A stretch of DNA of 6,523 nucleotides from an uncultured Christensenellaceae bacterium (GCA_910589015.1 CAJUSA010000029.1:1-6523), one strand, 5' to 3'. Positions 1 through 5,686 are shown, numbered from the stretch's first letter. The notes: generated by a model from the letters alone, not told the origin. Numbers and translations: made by a program.

Positions 1-37
1 TAGGTTTGTTAAAAAAACAAGCCTATTTTTTATTTTT
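1..37 (+). terminator. Rho-independent terminator upstream of the gene cluster
   Basis: Bases 1-10 (TAGGTTTGTT) pair with 16-25 (AACAAGCCTA) over ten base pairs with one G-T wobble, closing an A5 loop. A T-rich tract (26-37, interrupted by one A) follows. This is the classical intrinsic terminator layout, although the stem is AT-rich and the window may cut its 5' side. It probably ends the upstream transcript. Because the next ribosome site begins at 38, there is no obvious room for a new promoter, so readthrough or antitermination into the cluster is possible. Confidence 0.7.
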
Positions 38-47
38 AAGGAGGTAA
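38..47 (+). promoter_or_regulatory. Strong ribosome binding site for the first gene
   Basis: AAGGAGGTAA is a near-perfect match to the 16S anti-Shine-Dalgarno sequence, placed a few bases before the ATG at 52. It fixes the start of the 58-residue gene. The bases just after it (46-52, AAACCTA) are exactly complementary to bases 1-7, so the start codon could be masked if the terminator stem opens. Confidence 0.8.
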
Positions 48-51
48 ACCT

Positions 52-228
52 ATGAACGAAGCAACCACGACCAAAAAGAACGCCCCGCCCCGCGTGCCGA
101 TAACCGCATTTATAAGCGAGGACACGCGCGACGCGCTATTGCGTATCGCCGCCGAAAGGGACTTGTCTTTAAGTAGCATTATTCGCGTTGCTTGTAGCGA
201 ATACGCAAAGAAAAATACCGAAAATTAA
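52..228 (+). CDS. Small ribbon-helix-helix (CopG/Arc-like) DNA-binding protein
   Basis: This encodes a 58-residue protein. After a Lys/Thr/Pro-rich head (1-13) comes a strand-like segment RVPITAFI (14-21), a helix at about 22-37 (SEDTRDALLRIAAERD), the turn LSL, and a second helix at about 39-54 (SLSSIIRVACSEYAKK). This strand-helix-helix order and the 'S-ED-x3-L-x2-IAAE' pattern are typical of the ribbon-helix-helix fold, in which dimers insert a two-stranded sheet into the DNA major groove. Such proteins are often autorepressors or antitoxins; no toxin gene is recognisable beside it, so a phage or element regulator is the more likely role (inference). The ATG has an excellent Shine-Dalgarno and lies directly after a terminator, making this the first gene of the cluster. 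The fold call is fairly safe; the target is unknown. Confidence 0.8.
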   Translation: MNEATTTKKNAPPRVPITAFISEDTRDALLRIAAERDLSLSSIIRVACSEYAKKNTEN

Positions 229-241
229 GGAGTCAAAAATT

Positions 242-520
242 ATGGTAATCACTTATTACATCGGCGGCGAGCCGCACTACTTATTACCGAACGGCGAAAG
301 CATAACGGCAAAGCAATACGAAGCATTGAAAGCCGCAACCGCGAAAAAGGACGAAGCGGCAGGATACCGCGACCGCAAGGCGGGTTATTACGACAAATGG
401 TATCGTTACAACCGCGACGACAACGGTGCGGCATACGATAAAGGTTGCGTCCGTGCGGTAAATGAAGGCAAATGCCCCGACGATTTTTGCCTTATTGAGT
501 GCGCGGAGGCGGCGGTATGA
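242..520 (+). CDS. Uncharacterised 92-residue Tyr- and Cys-containing protein
   Basis: I do not recognise this protein. The start ATG at 242 is chosen because AAGGAG (227-232) precedes it; a TTG at 188 in the same frame has no comparable site and would overlap the previous gene. The N-terminus (about 1-20, MVITYYIGGEPHYLLPNGES) looks like a short beta hairpin, then a charged helical stretch (about 23-55, many Lys/Ala/Asp/Arg) rich in tyrosine follows. The last quarter holds four cysteines (C69, C78, C83, C87) that could bind a metal ion, although the spacing matches no standard finger I know. Its final bases overlap the next start codon as ATGA, so the two are probably translationally coupled. 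No signal peptide or membrane segment is visible. Confidence 0.8.
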   Translation: MVITYYIGGEPHYLLPNGESITAKQYEALKAATAKKDEAAGYRDRKAGYYDKWYRYNRDDNGAAYDKGCVRAVNEGKCPDDFCLIECAEAAV

Positions 521-1152
521 TTGAAAAATCGTTTGACAAGGCGTACCCGATAAAGATTAACGGAATACCGCAAAGCACGTTGACGCGGGCGGCTAACCGC
601 TTACTTGCGGAATATGCCGCCGCGTTCGGCGGTTGGGGCGGCGCACCCGACGAAATAACAGCGATTGCCGAACAAATAAAGCAAGGTATCGACTCGGAAG
701 AGTACGAATACGAAAGCACATACGACGGCGGCGGTATCGGCAACAAAGTGTACGACAACGTCAAATACACGAACGAAGCACGCGCCCGCGCGTTTTGGGA
801 CACCGACGAATACAACGACCCCGTCTATCGCGTTACTTGGTACTTCTTTGCGTCCGAAACTTACACAAAAAATATTGCAGGAAAAACGCTCCGCGCGGGG
901 TCGTATCACGATATTTTGAAAAAGGTTACGACAGCGAAAGGCAAATACCGTTACTTTTGCACGCACCGCCCGCCGTCGCGCGGCATTATTCCCGACGGGT
1001 TTGTATCTTACGATACATACGGACGCGATGAGCGTTACATCGGCGAAGTTACATACAACGAACAACCGCCCGCCGAAGCGTTGCGAAATTGGGGACTTGT
1101 AATCGACCCCGATTGGGAGCGCATACGCGCGGCATACGTCGATATTGAATAA
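517..1152 (+). CDS. Uncharacterised 211-residue protein
   Basis: I do not recognise a family. The ATG at 517 overlaps the previous stop (ATGA) and has GGAGG at 505-509; an in-frame GTG at 499 lacks that support. The predicted protein begins MIEKSFDKAYPIKINGIPQS. An Ala-rich helical stretch (about 25-60, ending EQIKQGIDSEEYEYES) follows, then an aromatic- and charge-rich beta-like region (about 85-190) with segments such as DPVYRVTWYFFASETY and GKYRYFCTHRPPSRGIIPDGF. It ends acidic (VIDPDWERIRAAYVDIE). There is no Cys pair, signal peptide or obvious catalytic motif. It is probably a soluble cytoplasmic protein. Its position between two other small orphan genes suggests an accessory phage role, but the sequence does not show which. 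Confidence 0.8.
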   Translation: MIEKSFDKAYPIKINGIPQSTLTRAANRLLAEYAAAFGGWGGAPDEITAIAEQIKQGIDSEEYEYESTYDGGGIGNKVYDNVKYTNEARARAFWDTDEYNDPVYRVTWYFFASETYTKNIAGKTLRAGSYHDILKKVTTAKGKYRYFCTHRPPSRGIIPDGFVSYDTYGRDERYIGEVTYNEQPPAEALRNWGLVIDPDWERIRAAYVDIE

Positions 1153-1168
1153 TCACAGGAGGCACAAA

Positions 1169-1615
1169 ATGAACAATCAAACCAAAAACCCGTTATTAGC
1201 GTTTGGCACACCCGCAAAGGTCGTTATTAACGGCGAGCAAATCACGCACCCGCAAGCAATCGGCGCGTACATAACGGCGATTGCGGAAAACCCCGAATAC
1301 ATACGGTCGATTGCTTTTAGTGTAATTAACCGCGTTGTAAAAATTTACATCAAAACAACCGACAACGGCATAACTGTTGCGCCGCCGTCGCCCGCATTGG
1401 CGCACGCGCTTAAAATCGACGAACTAAAAAACAGCATAACCGAAATTGCCCGAAGCGAACGCCGCGACATCAAATCATTTACAACCCGCGAACTTTTAGA
1501 CTCGGCGGCGAATGTGCTTGATATTATGCAAGACTTTGACGAAAGCCCGTACAATCGCGGGCAACGCAAACGCTTACAAAACTTTATTGCGAAATGGACG
1601 GAGGCGGCAAAATGA
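1169..1615 (+). CDS. Uncharacterised 148-residue protein
   Basis: I do not recognise this protein. AGGAGG (1157-1162) six bases before the ATG at 1169 sets the start; the preceding gene ends 16 bases upstream. The first part (about 1-75) looks beta-rich (AKVVINGEQI, SIAFSVINRVVKIYIKT), and the second half (about 82-148) is charged and helical (IDELKNSITEIARSERRDIKS, then RELLDSAANVLDIMQDF), ending in a basic segment (RGQRKRLQNFIAKW). The polarity of the tail would suit nucleic-acid contact, which is inference. Its final codons GAG GCG GC serve as the ribosome site of the next gene, and the stop overlaps the next start as ATGA. The ribosome site and first codons closely resemble those of the gene at 4166. 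Confidence 0.8.
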   Translation: MNNQTKNPLLAFGTPAKVVINGEQITHPQAIGAYITAIAENPEYIRSIAFSVINRVVKIYIKTTDNGITVAPPSPALAHALKIDELKNSITEIARSERRDIKSFTTRELLDSAANVLDIMQDFDESPYNRGQRKRLQNFIAKWTEAAK

Positions 1616-2247
1616 AGCATTGTTGTATATGCGGTCAACTTTTTGAAGGTTACGGAAACAACCCCGCGCCCGTCGAAACGCGCGGCGAATGTTGCGACGA
1701 TTGCAATATAAACATTGTCGTCCCCCGCCGCTTGCTTGACGCGAAAAAAGCGCAGATACGGGCAGCGGCGGACGCGCTCACATCAACGCCGTTGCAACGT
1801 GCGGAAAGCGCAAAATTAAACGCACTCGTCGGCAAGGTGGTTGAAATCGAATACACCGACGGCGACATCGAAGTCGGCATTTTACATAAAGAAACACCCG
1901 CAATAAAGTACCAAAACCCCGACGGCGATAATACGACGATATGCGGATATTGGCTCGACCGTATCAACGGCGAATTGCACTTCAAAAAGACGCACGTTAA
2001 AACCATACGACCGACGGAAGCGGCGCATACATCGCAGGAAAGCAAGCAATTAAACGAACTTTGCGGCAAGTCGGTATTTATCAAGTTTAATGACGGCTCG
2101 GTGGCGGCGGGTTTTTTGCATAAGCAAACAATAATAACCGACAATAATGCGCCGATAATTCGCTATTGCCTTGTAACGCCTATTCGCAACATCGTTTTCT
2201 TTAATTCGGACATCAAGTCGATACGGGAGGAGCGTTATGGAAATTAA
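1612..2247 (+). CDS. Zinc-finger protein with two tandem Sm/SH3-like beta-barrel repeats
   Basis: This encodes a 211-residue protein. An N-terminal finger has CxxC pairs at C4/C7 and C28/C31, with further cysteines at 5 and 27. The phrase CGQLFEGYGNNPAPV resembles a finger I recall in many phage proteins of unknown function. A short helical linker (about 40-66) leads to two clearly related domains: 67-133 and 145-205. Both contain 'LN-x-L-x-GK-x-V-x-I-x-[YF]-x-DG-x4-G-[IF]-LHK' and end in '[HD]-[VI]-K-[TS]-IR'. The strand-rich pattern around a DG turn is like small Sm- or SH3-type barrels, so RNA, DNA or protein binding is plausible (inference). The start overlaps the previous stop (ATGA) with GGAGG at 1600-1604, and the gene overlaps the next one by 11 bases. 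Confidence 0.85.
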   Translation: MKHCCICGQLFEGYGNNPAPVETRGECCDDCNINIVVPRRLLDAKKAQIRAAADALTSTPLQRAESAKLNALVGKVVEIEYTDGDIEVGILHKETPAIKYQNPDGDNTTICGYWLDRINGELHFKKTHVKTIRPTEAAHTSQESKQLNELCGKSVFIKFNDGSVAAGFLHKQTIITDNNAPIIRYCLVTPIRNIVFFNSDIKSIREERYGN

Positions 2248-2638
2248 AAAGTGTAAATTTTGCGGTGCGCCTATCGTATGGCTCAAAACACAAAACGGTC
2301 GCGCTATGCCGTGCGACGCGGACGCGGTCAAGTATCAAGAAAATTACAAGGGCAAGGACGTTATCGTTTTATCGGACGGCAAGGTTATAAAAGCAACGGT
2401 CGTCAACCCGAACGGCGGCGGGCTTACACCTATTATCGACGGCGAAGGTTACATATCGCATTTTGCAACGTGTACGCACGCGGACGAAGCGCGGCAACCG
2501 CGACGCACCGACTCCCCCGCGCCGTCCGCGCCCGAACAAAAGCCCGCCCCGACCTATCCCGACCCCGACGCGGGCGATTATTACGCCGATTTATACGCTA
2601 TGGCGAAAGCGGCAAGCAAGGAGCGGCGCAAATGGTAA
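2237..2638 (+). CDS. Small zinc-binding phage-type protein with proline-rich tail
   Basis: This encodes a 133-residue protein. It opens with CKFCG (C6, C9), continues with WLKTQNGRAMPCD (C26) and ends the folded part with SHFATCTHAD (H75, C79, H81). Cys and His residues at both ends around a central beta region suggest one zinc site clamping a small domain. The layout 'C-x2-C, W-x-KT-x-x-G-R-x-M-P, HF-x-x-C' matches a family of phage proteins of unknown function as I remember it. Residues 88-112 form a Pro/Asp-rich flexible linker, followed by a short helix (YYADLYAMAKAASKERRKW). The ATG at 2237 is preceded by GGGAGGAG and overlaps the upstream gene by 11 bases; the 3' end overlaps the methyltransferase start by 7 bases. 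The product may be a nucleic-acid-binding accessory factor, which is inference. Confidence 0.85.
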   Translation: MEIKKCKFCGAPIVWLKTQNGRAMPCDADAVKYQENYKGKDVIVLSDGKVIKATVVNPNGGGLTPIIDGEGYISHFATCTHADEARQPRRTDSPAPSAPEQKPAPTYPDPDAGDYYADLYAMAKAASKERRKW

Positions 2639-3381
2639 CGGGCGGCGGCGCATACATCGCAAACGGCTTGTATAACGCCGATTGCATAACGGCAATGCGC
2701 ACAATGCCGAACGAGTGCGTCGATATGGTTTTAACCGACCCGCCGTACAACATCAATTTTGTACCGCAACGCACCGCCGAGCGCGGCGCAATACTTAACG
2801 ACAATTTATCGGTGGCGGACTTTGATAAATTACTCGGCGACTACTTTACGGAATGTTACCGCTTATTAAAACCCGATACCTTCCTTGTATCGTTTATGTC
2901 TTGGGCGACGATACCCGCGTTTGAAAAGGCGATACGGGCGGCGGGTTTTCAAATCAAGTCAATGCCGATATGGGTCAAAAATAACTTCGGTATCGGGTAT
3001 TATACCCGCCCGCAATACGAGCCGATGTACCTTGCAATCAAAGGCAACCCCGCCCCGCCCGAAACGGCAATATCGGACGTGTTGAATTACGCCCGCGTCG
3101 TCAAGCAAGTACACACTTGCGAAAAGCCTATTCCGCTATTGCAACGGCTTATAACGACGTTTTCACACGAAGGCGACGTTATATTCGACGGGTTTGCGGG
3201 GGGGGTACAACCGCTATTGCCGCCCGCAAATTGCGGCGTAAATATATTTGTTTTGAACTCGATAAAAACTACTTCGATATTGCGACATTGCGTATCGAAA
3301 ACGAATTTGCGCAAGCGTCGTTTTTATACGATTAGCGGAAGCGGCAAACGGAGGCAACAATGCAAACGCTTAAACGAATAA
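2632..3381 (+). CDS. Beta-class DNA adenine methyltransferase, frameshifted at a G8 run
   Basis: This enzyme would transfer a methyl group from S-adenosylmethionine to adenine N6 in DNA. The motif order is that of beta-class N6/N4 methylases: motif IV DPPY (36-39, LTDPPYNINF) near the N-terminus, a middle region that likely holds target recognition, then HTCEKP (161-166) and the SAM motif start FDGFAGG (185-191). AAGGAG (2618-2623) sets the ATG. As written, the frame runs to 3381, but after residue 191, at the G8 run 3198-3205, it turns into unrelated residues. The proper C-terminus continues in another frame from 3204 to the stop at 3335 (GTTAIAARKLRRKY..). With one extra G or a -1 slip the protein would be 234 residues, a normal length. 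As read literally it should be inactive. No restriction enzyme is visible nearby. The recognition sequence cannot be deduced. Confidence 0.85.
   Translation: MVTGGGAYIANGLYNADCITAMRTMPNECVDMVLTDPPYNINFVPQRTAERGAILNDNLSVADFDKLLGDYFTECYRLLKPDTFLVSFMSWATIPAFEKAIRAAGFQIKSMPIWVKNNFGIGYYTRPQYEPMYLAIKGNPAPPETAISDVLNYARVVKQVHTCEKPIPLLQRLITTFSHEGDVIFDGFAGGVQPLLPPANCGVNIFVLNSIKTTSILRHCVSKTNLRKRRFYTISGSGKRRQQCKRLNE
3198..3205 (+). repeat. G8 homopolymer in the SAM motif of the first methyltransferase
   Basis: Eight consecutive G encode the glycines of motif I. Nine would keep the frame (F-A-G-G-G-T-T); eight break it. In the reading frame used upstream the run presents G GGG GGG, a perfect X XXY YYZ slippery heptamer for a -1 shift. 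It lies in a 14-base string (3194-3207, TTGCGGGGGGGGTA) that recurs at 3420-3433. Confidence 0.9.
3204..3335 (+). other. Displaced C-terminal 43 residues of the first methyltransferase
   Basis: This stretch is read in the frame one base back from the upstream part and has no start of its own. It encodes GTTAIAARKLRRKYICFELD and then KNYFDIATLRIENEFAQASF-LYD. In this enzyme family that is the second half of SAM motif I, followed by the strand ending in the acidic residue of motif II (CFELD), and the usual closing helix. The coding quality is good up to the TAG at 3333-3335, which argues that the frameshift is recent, regulated, or a sequencing artefact, and not old decay. Confidence 0.85.
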
Positions 3382-4169
3382 CAACGCTTTTAATAATGCC
3401 CGTGTTGGCGGCGGCTCTCTTGCGGGGGGGGTATCTTATGATACTTGACCGCAACCGCGTTTACAATATGAATTGCCTTGACGGTATTCGGCAAATGATT
3501 GCGCAGGATATGCGCGTCGATTGCGTAATAACCGACCCGCCGTATTTGATAGACTACAAAACCCACAGGCGGCAAGACAAGCAACATAAATTTTGCAAGG
3601 CAATTCAAGGCGATACCGACCCACAGTTGATTATTGACCTCGTCCCCCTTTTATTCGATGTAATGAAAGATAATACCCCGCTTTATATGTTTTGCGGGAG
3701 CGACAAAGTCGATTTTTTCAAACAGCAAGTCGAACGGTACTTCACTATAAAAAACCTTATTATATGGGATAAAGGCAACCACACGGCGGGCGACCTTGAC
3801 GCGCAGTACGGCAAGCGGTACGAAATAATCATTTACGCGAACAAAGGACGCGCCCCGTTTAACCCCGAAATGCCCCGATACGACGATATATGGAAATACA
3901 ACAAAGTTACGGGCGAAAAACAAATACACCAAAATCAAAAGCCGACCGACCTACTATCCCGCATTATTCGGCAACACACGCGCGAAGGCGACTTGATATT
4001 GGACGCGTTCGCGGGCAGTTGCTCGACGGCGGTTGCGGCGTATCGGTTGCAACGTGATTATATCGCGTTTGAAATATCGCCGACCGAATACGCCGACGGC
4101 ACGCAATGGCTTGACTCGGTACGGTCGCAAGTATCAATTTTCGATTTAATTAAAGGAGGCACTATATGA
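3360..4169 (+). CDS. Second beta-class DNA adenine methyltransferase with hydrophobic N-terminal leader
   Basis: This encodes 269 residues from the ATG at 3360, which has GGAGG at 3350-3354. The methylase core begins at about residue 27 (MILDRNRVYNMNCLDGI); an in-frame ATG at 3438 is therefore the likely start of the working enzyme (243 residues). The core has motif IV DPPY (59-62), a central region with IIWDKGN (134-140) and AQYGKRYE (148-155), HQNQKP (190-195) and SAM motif I LDAFAGSCSTA (214-224), the beta-class order for N6-adenine methylation. The first 26 residues (MQTLKRITTLLIMPVLAAAL..) look like a leader or membrane peptide, which is odd for a cytoplasmic enzyme. A G8 run at 3424-3431 joins leader and core; with seven G the leader would stop at a TGA overlapping the ATG at 3438. 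The gene ends with an ATGA overlap to the next gene. Orphan phage methylases commonly protect against host restriction; that role is inference. Confidence 0.88.
   Translation: MQTLKRITTLLIMPVLAAALLRGGYLMILDRNRVYNMNCLDGIRQMIAQDMRVDCVITDPPYLIDYKTHRRQDKQHKFCKAIQGDTDPQLIIDLVPLLFDVMKDNTPLYMFCGSDKVDFFKQQVERYFTIKNLIIWDKGNHTAGDLDAQYGKRYEIIIYANKGRAPFNPEMPRYDDIWKYNKVTGEKQIHQNQKPTDLLSRIIRQHTREGDLILDAFAGSCSTAVAAYRLQRDYIAFEISPTEYADGTQWLDSVRSQVSIFDLIKGGTI
3424..3431 (+). repeat. G8 homopolymer upstream of the second methyltransferase core
   Basis: The run lies six bases before the ATG at 3438. Five G can pair with the anti-Shine-Dalgarno CCUCC with one G-U wobble, so the tract may itself act as the ribosome site. 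Its length also sets the frame: eight G fuse the leader to the enzyme, seven end the leader after 26 residues at TGA (3439-3441 as numbered here), and nine end it slightly later. It lies in the same 14-base string as the run at 3198. Confidence 0.85.
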
Positions 4170-4768
4170 ATAATCAAACCACATCACTATTTGAGCCGCT
4201 ACAAACGGCAACGATAACGTACACCGCCCCGCGCCCCGTAAACATCGGCGACGTGTTTTACCGTATCGAACAGGGCAAAGCGCAATACTTCCGCACGCCT
4301 TGTCGCGTATGCGGCGATAAACGCGAATTAACGATAAACGGCGTTACGTTCCGTTGCCCTTGTTGCGATATGGAAAAAACGACGATTAGCGTTGCGCCGT
4401 ACATCGTCCGCCGCTATCGGGTAAACGCGATTAAAGAGGAAGCACTCGACCACGAGTGGAAAACGGGCGAAAGTTTTGTACATTTTCGTTTTTATCGCAA
4501 AGTCGGACGCGGCTATGCGTCGGGATATTGGAGCGATAATGGCGGCTCGTTTGAAATGCGGTCGGACGACTTCGAGCGTTGTTACAATGCACCATACAAC
4601 GACAAACTCGAAAAATGCAACGGCGTTTATGACGATTATAAACTCGCGGTAAAAATTGCCGAACAATACACCGCCCGCGAATTACAACGCTTGCAGGAAT
4701 ACAACGAGAAATTCGGCACAACATACGTCGCGGAATTTAAGGACGAACACGACCCGAAATCGAATTGA
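4166..4768 (+). CDS. Zinc-ribbon protein of unknown function, 200 residues
   Basis: A zinc ribbon is formed by CRVCG (C46, C49) and CPCCD (C64, C66, C67), with a short turn (ELTINGVTF) between them. The N-terminal part (about 24-45, NIGDVFYRIEQGKAQYF) looks like a small beta barrel leading into the ribbon. I recall this layout ('GD-x-[VF]-Y ... C-x2-C ... I-x-G-x-x-F-x-C-x2-C') from phage proteins of unknown role. The middle (about 75-145) is aromatic-rich and beta-like (ESFVHFRFYRKVGRGYASGY), and the C-terminus (about 153-185) is a charged helix. The start overlaps the methyltransferase stop (ATGA), with AGGAGG at 4154-4159. A DNA- or RNA-binding role is plausible but not shown. There is no nuclease motif, so it is not an evident restriction partner. 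Confidence 0.85.
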   Translation: MNNQTTSLFEPLQTATITYTAPRPVNIGDVFYRIEQGKAQYFRTPCRVCGDKRELTINGVTFRCPCCDMEKTTISVAPYIVRRYRVNAIKEEALDHEWKTGESFVHFRFYRKVGRGYASGYWSDNGGSFEMRSDDFERCYNAPYNDKLEKCNGVYDDYKLAVKIAEQYTARELQRLQEYNEKFGTTYVAEFKDEHDPKSN

Positions 4769-4782
4769 CGGAGGCGGCAACA

Positions 4783-5043
4783 ATGGCAAAATACGGTTAC
4801 AAGAAAACAAAAAACGGTTTTTCGTTTTACGGCGACCTTCAAGAATGTATAAACGCCGCAAAGCGTCGGCTCGAAAACTTACACAAAAACACCGCTTATA
4901 TTGTGCGCGTTTACGACGAAGCAAAAAGCAGACGCGACGCGCATTTTAAGGCGATAGAAACCGCAACGGACTTTATCGAAGTTGCGACCGAACATCTTAA
5001 AAAACAGGCGGCGGAAAATGAAGCAAACAAAACCGACGAATAA
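4783..5043 (+). CDS. Small charged helical protein, 86 residues
   Basis: I do not recognise a family. The ATG at 4783 has GGAGG at 4770-4774 and lies 14 bases after the previous stop; a TTG at 4765 overlaps that stop and is less likely. After a basic, aromatic head (MAKYGYKKTKNGFSFYGDL) nearly the whole protein (about 19-82) looks alpha-helical and amphipathic, with two charged helices (LQECINAAKRRLENLHKN, then YDEAKSRRDAHFKAIETATDF) and an acidic end (ENEANKTDE). It is probably a soluble helical hairpin or coiled coil acting through protein contacts; this is inference. It overlaps the next gene by 26 bases. Confidence 0.78.
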   Translation: MAKYGYKKTKNGFSFYGDLQECINAAKRRLENLHKNTAYIVRVYDEAKSRRDAHFKAIETATDFIEVATEHLKKQAAENEANKTDE

Positions 5044-5164
5044 AAAGAAATCGAAACCCGCACCAAAACCGCAACCCGATTATTGCTTGACGTGCCGCGT
5101 ACCCGTCGGCAAATGTAAAGGGAATTGCACAAAACAACAACAAAAATTAAACGGAGGTATATAG
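5018..5164 (+). CDS. Tiny basic Cys4 protein, 48 residues
   Basis: This encodes a 48-residue protein whose ATG at 5018 lies inside the end of the previous gene (26-base overlap), with a modest purine-rich site (GGCGGCGGAAA) ahead. A Lys/Pro-rich head (1-20) is followed by YCLTC (C23, C26) and GKCKGNC (C33, C37), a C-x2-C-x6-C-x3-C arrangement that can hold one zinc ion. A basic tail ends in NGGI; its codons GGA GGT form the ribosome site of the next gene. Similar Cys4 mini-proteins occur in phage accessory regions, as I recall. Its small size makes it easy to miss, but the Cys pattern and the link to the next start support it. Nucleic-acid binding is a guess from the charge. Confidence 0.72.
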   Translation: MKQTKPTNKKKSKPAPKPQPDYCLTCRVPVGKCKGNCTKQQQKLNGGI

Positions 5165-5166
5165 AA

Positions 5167-5685
5167 ATGACAAACAACCCGCTCAACGGGTATCAACCCG
5201 AATACGCCGACGCAATCGCGGACGCGCAGGAGCACAACATCGAACACGCGAAAGCGTCGCAGGGCGGCGGCTCGCCCGACTCCCCTATTTTGCCGACGTG
5301 CCGCTTTTGCGGGCGGCAGATACTCCCCGTCGACAAATACGCCGACGCGGAAGCGGCGAACGAAGCGGCAACGCGACAATGCGATTGCCCGCAAGCCCGC
5401 GAATATCAAGCGGAACTCGAACGGGCGGAAAAGCGCGAAAAGAACATCAACAAATTGCGCAAAGCCCTTGACGATGTATCGGCTTACTTTACGAAAGAAC
5501 GCGGGGTCGAATACACCGACGCGCTTTACAATCTTTTATTTAATTGCGGCGTTGCCGTAATCGACGCGCAGGTCGAAAAAGCGAACTTAAACTTCGGGCG
5601 CGTGAAGGTTGCAATATCCACGAACAGCAAGGGCGCAATCGTAATCGCGCTTGCGTATTCCGACGGTTTTCGCGTGGAGGTTTGA
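5167..5685 (+). CDS. Zinc-finger and coiled-coil protein, 172 residues
   Basis: GGAGG (5153-5157) nine bases before the ATG at 5167 sets the start, two bases after the previous stop. Residues 1-40 are polar and probably disordered (QGGGSPDSP). A finger follows with CRFCG (C45, C48) and CDC (C72, C74) separated by an Ala-rich helix (ADAEAANEAATR). Residues 76-105 form a charged helix that may be a coiled coil (REYQAELERAEKREKNINKL). The C-terminal part (about 106-172) looks like a compact alpha/beta domain (GVEYTDALYNLLFNCGVAVI; GRVKVAISTNSKGAIVIALA). A paired 'C-x2-C ... C-x-C' finger followed by a helix is a recurring phage arrangement in my memory, with no assigned function. Its stop (TGA) lies one base before the next ATG. 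Confidence 0.82.
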   Translation: MTNNPLNGYQPEYADAIADAQEHNIEHAKASQGGGSPDSPILPTCRFCGRQILPVDKYADAEAANEAATRQCDCPQAREYQAELERAEKREKNINKLRKALDDVSAYFTKERGVEYTDALYNLLFNCGVAVIDAQVEKANLNFGRVKVAISTNSKGAIVIALAYSDGFRVEV

Positions 5686-5686
5686 T

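Noticed and set aside
6..36. Possible promoter (TTGTTA as -35, TATTTT as -10) before the first gene
   Set aside because: The spacing is 19 bases, the -10 match is weak and lies inside the terminator T-tract, and transcription would begin within the ribosome site.
633..1031. Open frame on the + strand, Arg-rich, 132 codons
   Set aside because: It is an out-of-frame shadow of the 211-residue gene; the extreme Arg content comes from CG-rich codons read one base off, and there is no ribosome site.
601..1065. Open frame on the - strand of about 154 codons
   Set aside because: It lies wholly opposite the 211-residue gene, has no ribosome site, and its residues (runs of Val/Phe/Arg) reflect the reverse of the GC-rich coding strand.
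1650..2144. Open frame on the - strand of about 164 codons
   Set aside because: It is antisense to the barrel-repeat gene, which has clear zinc-finger and repeat structure; there is no start signal on the - strand.
2260..2631. Long upstream extension of the first methyltransferase frame
   Set aside because: The frame is open back to 2260 but the residues are Arg-rich shadow sequence of the CKFC protein gene; motif spacing and AAGGAG support the ATG at 2632.
2632..4768. Complete restriction-modification system
   Set aside because: Two methyltransferases are present, but no neighbour shows a nuclease motif such as PD-x-(D/E)xK, HNH or GIY-YIG. The zinc-ribbon gene after them has no catalytic signature.
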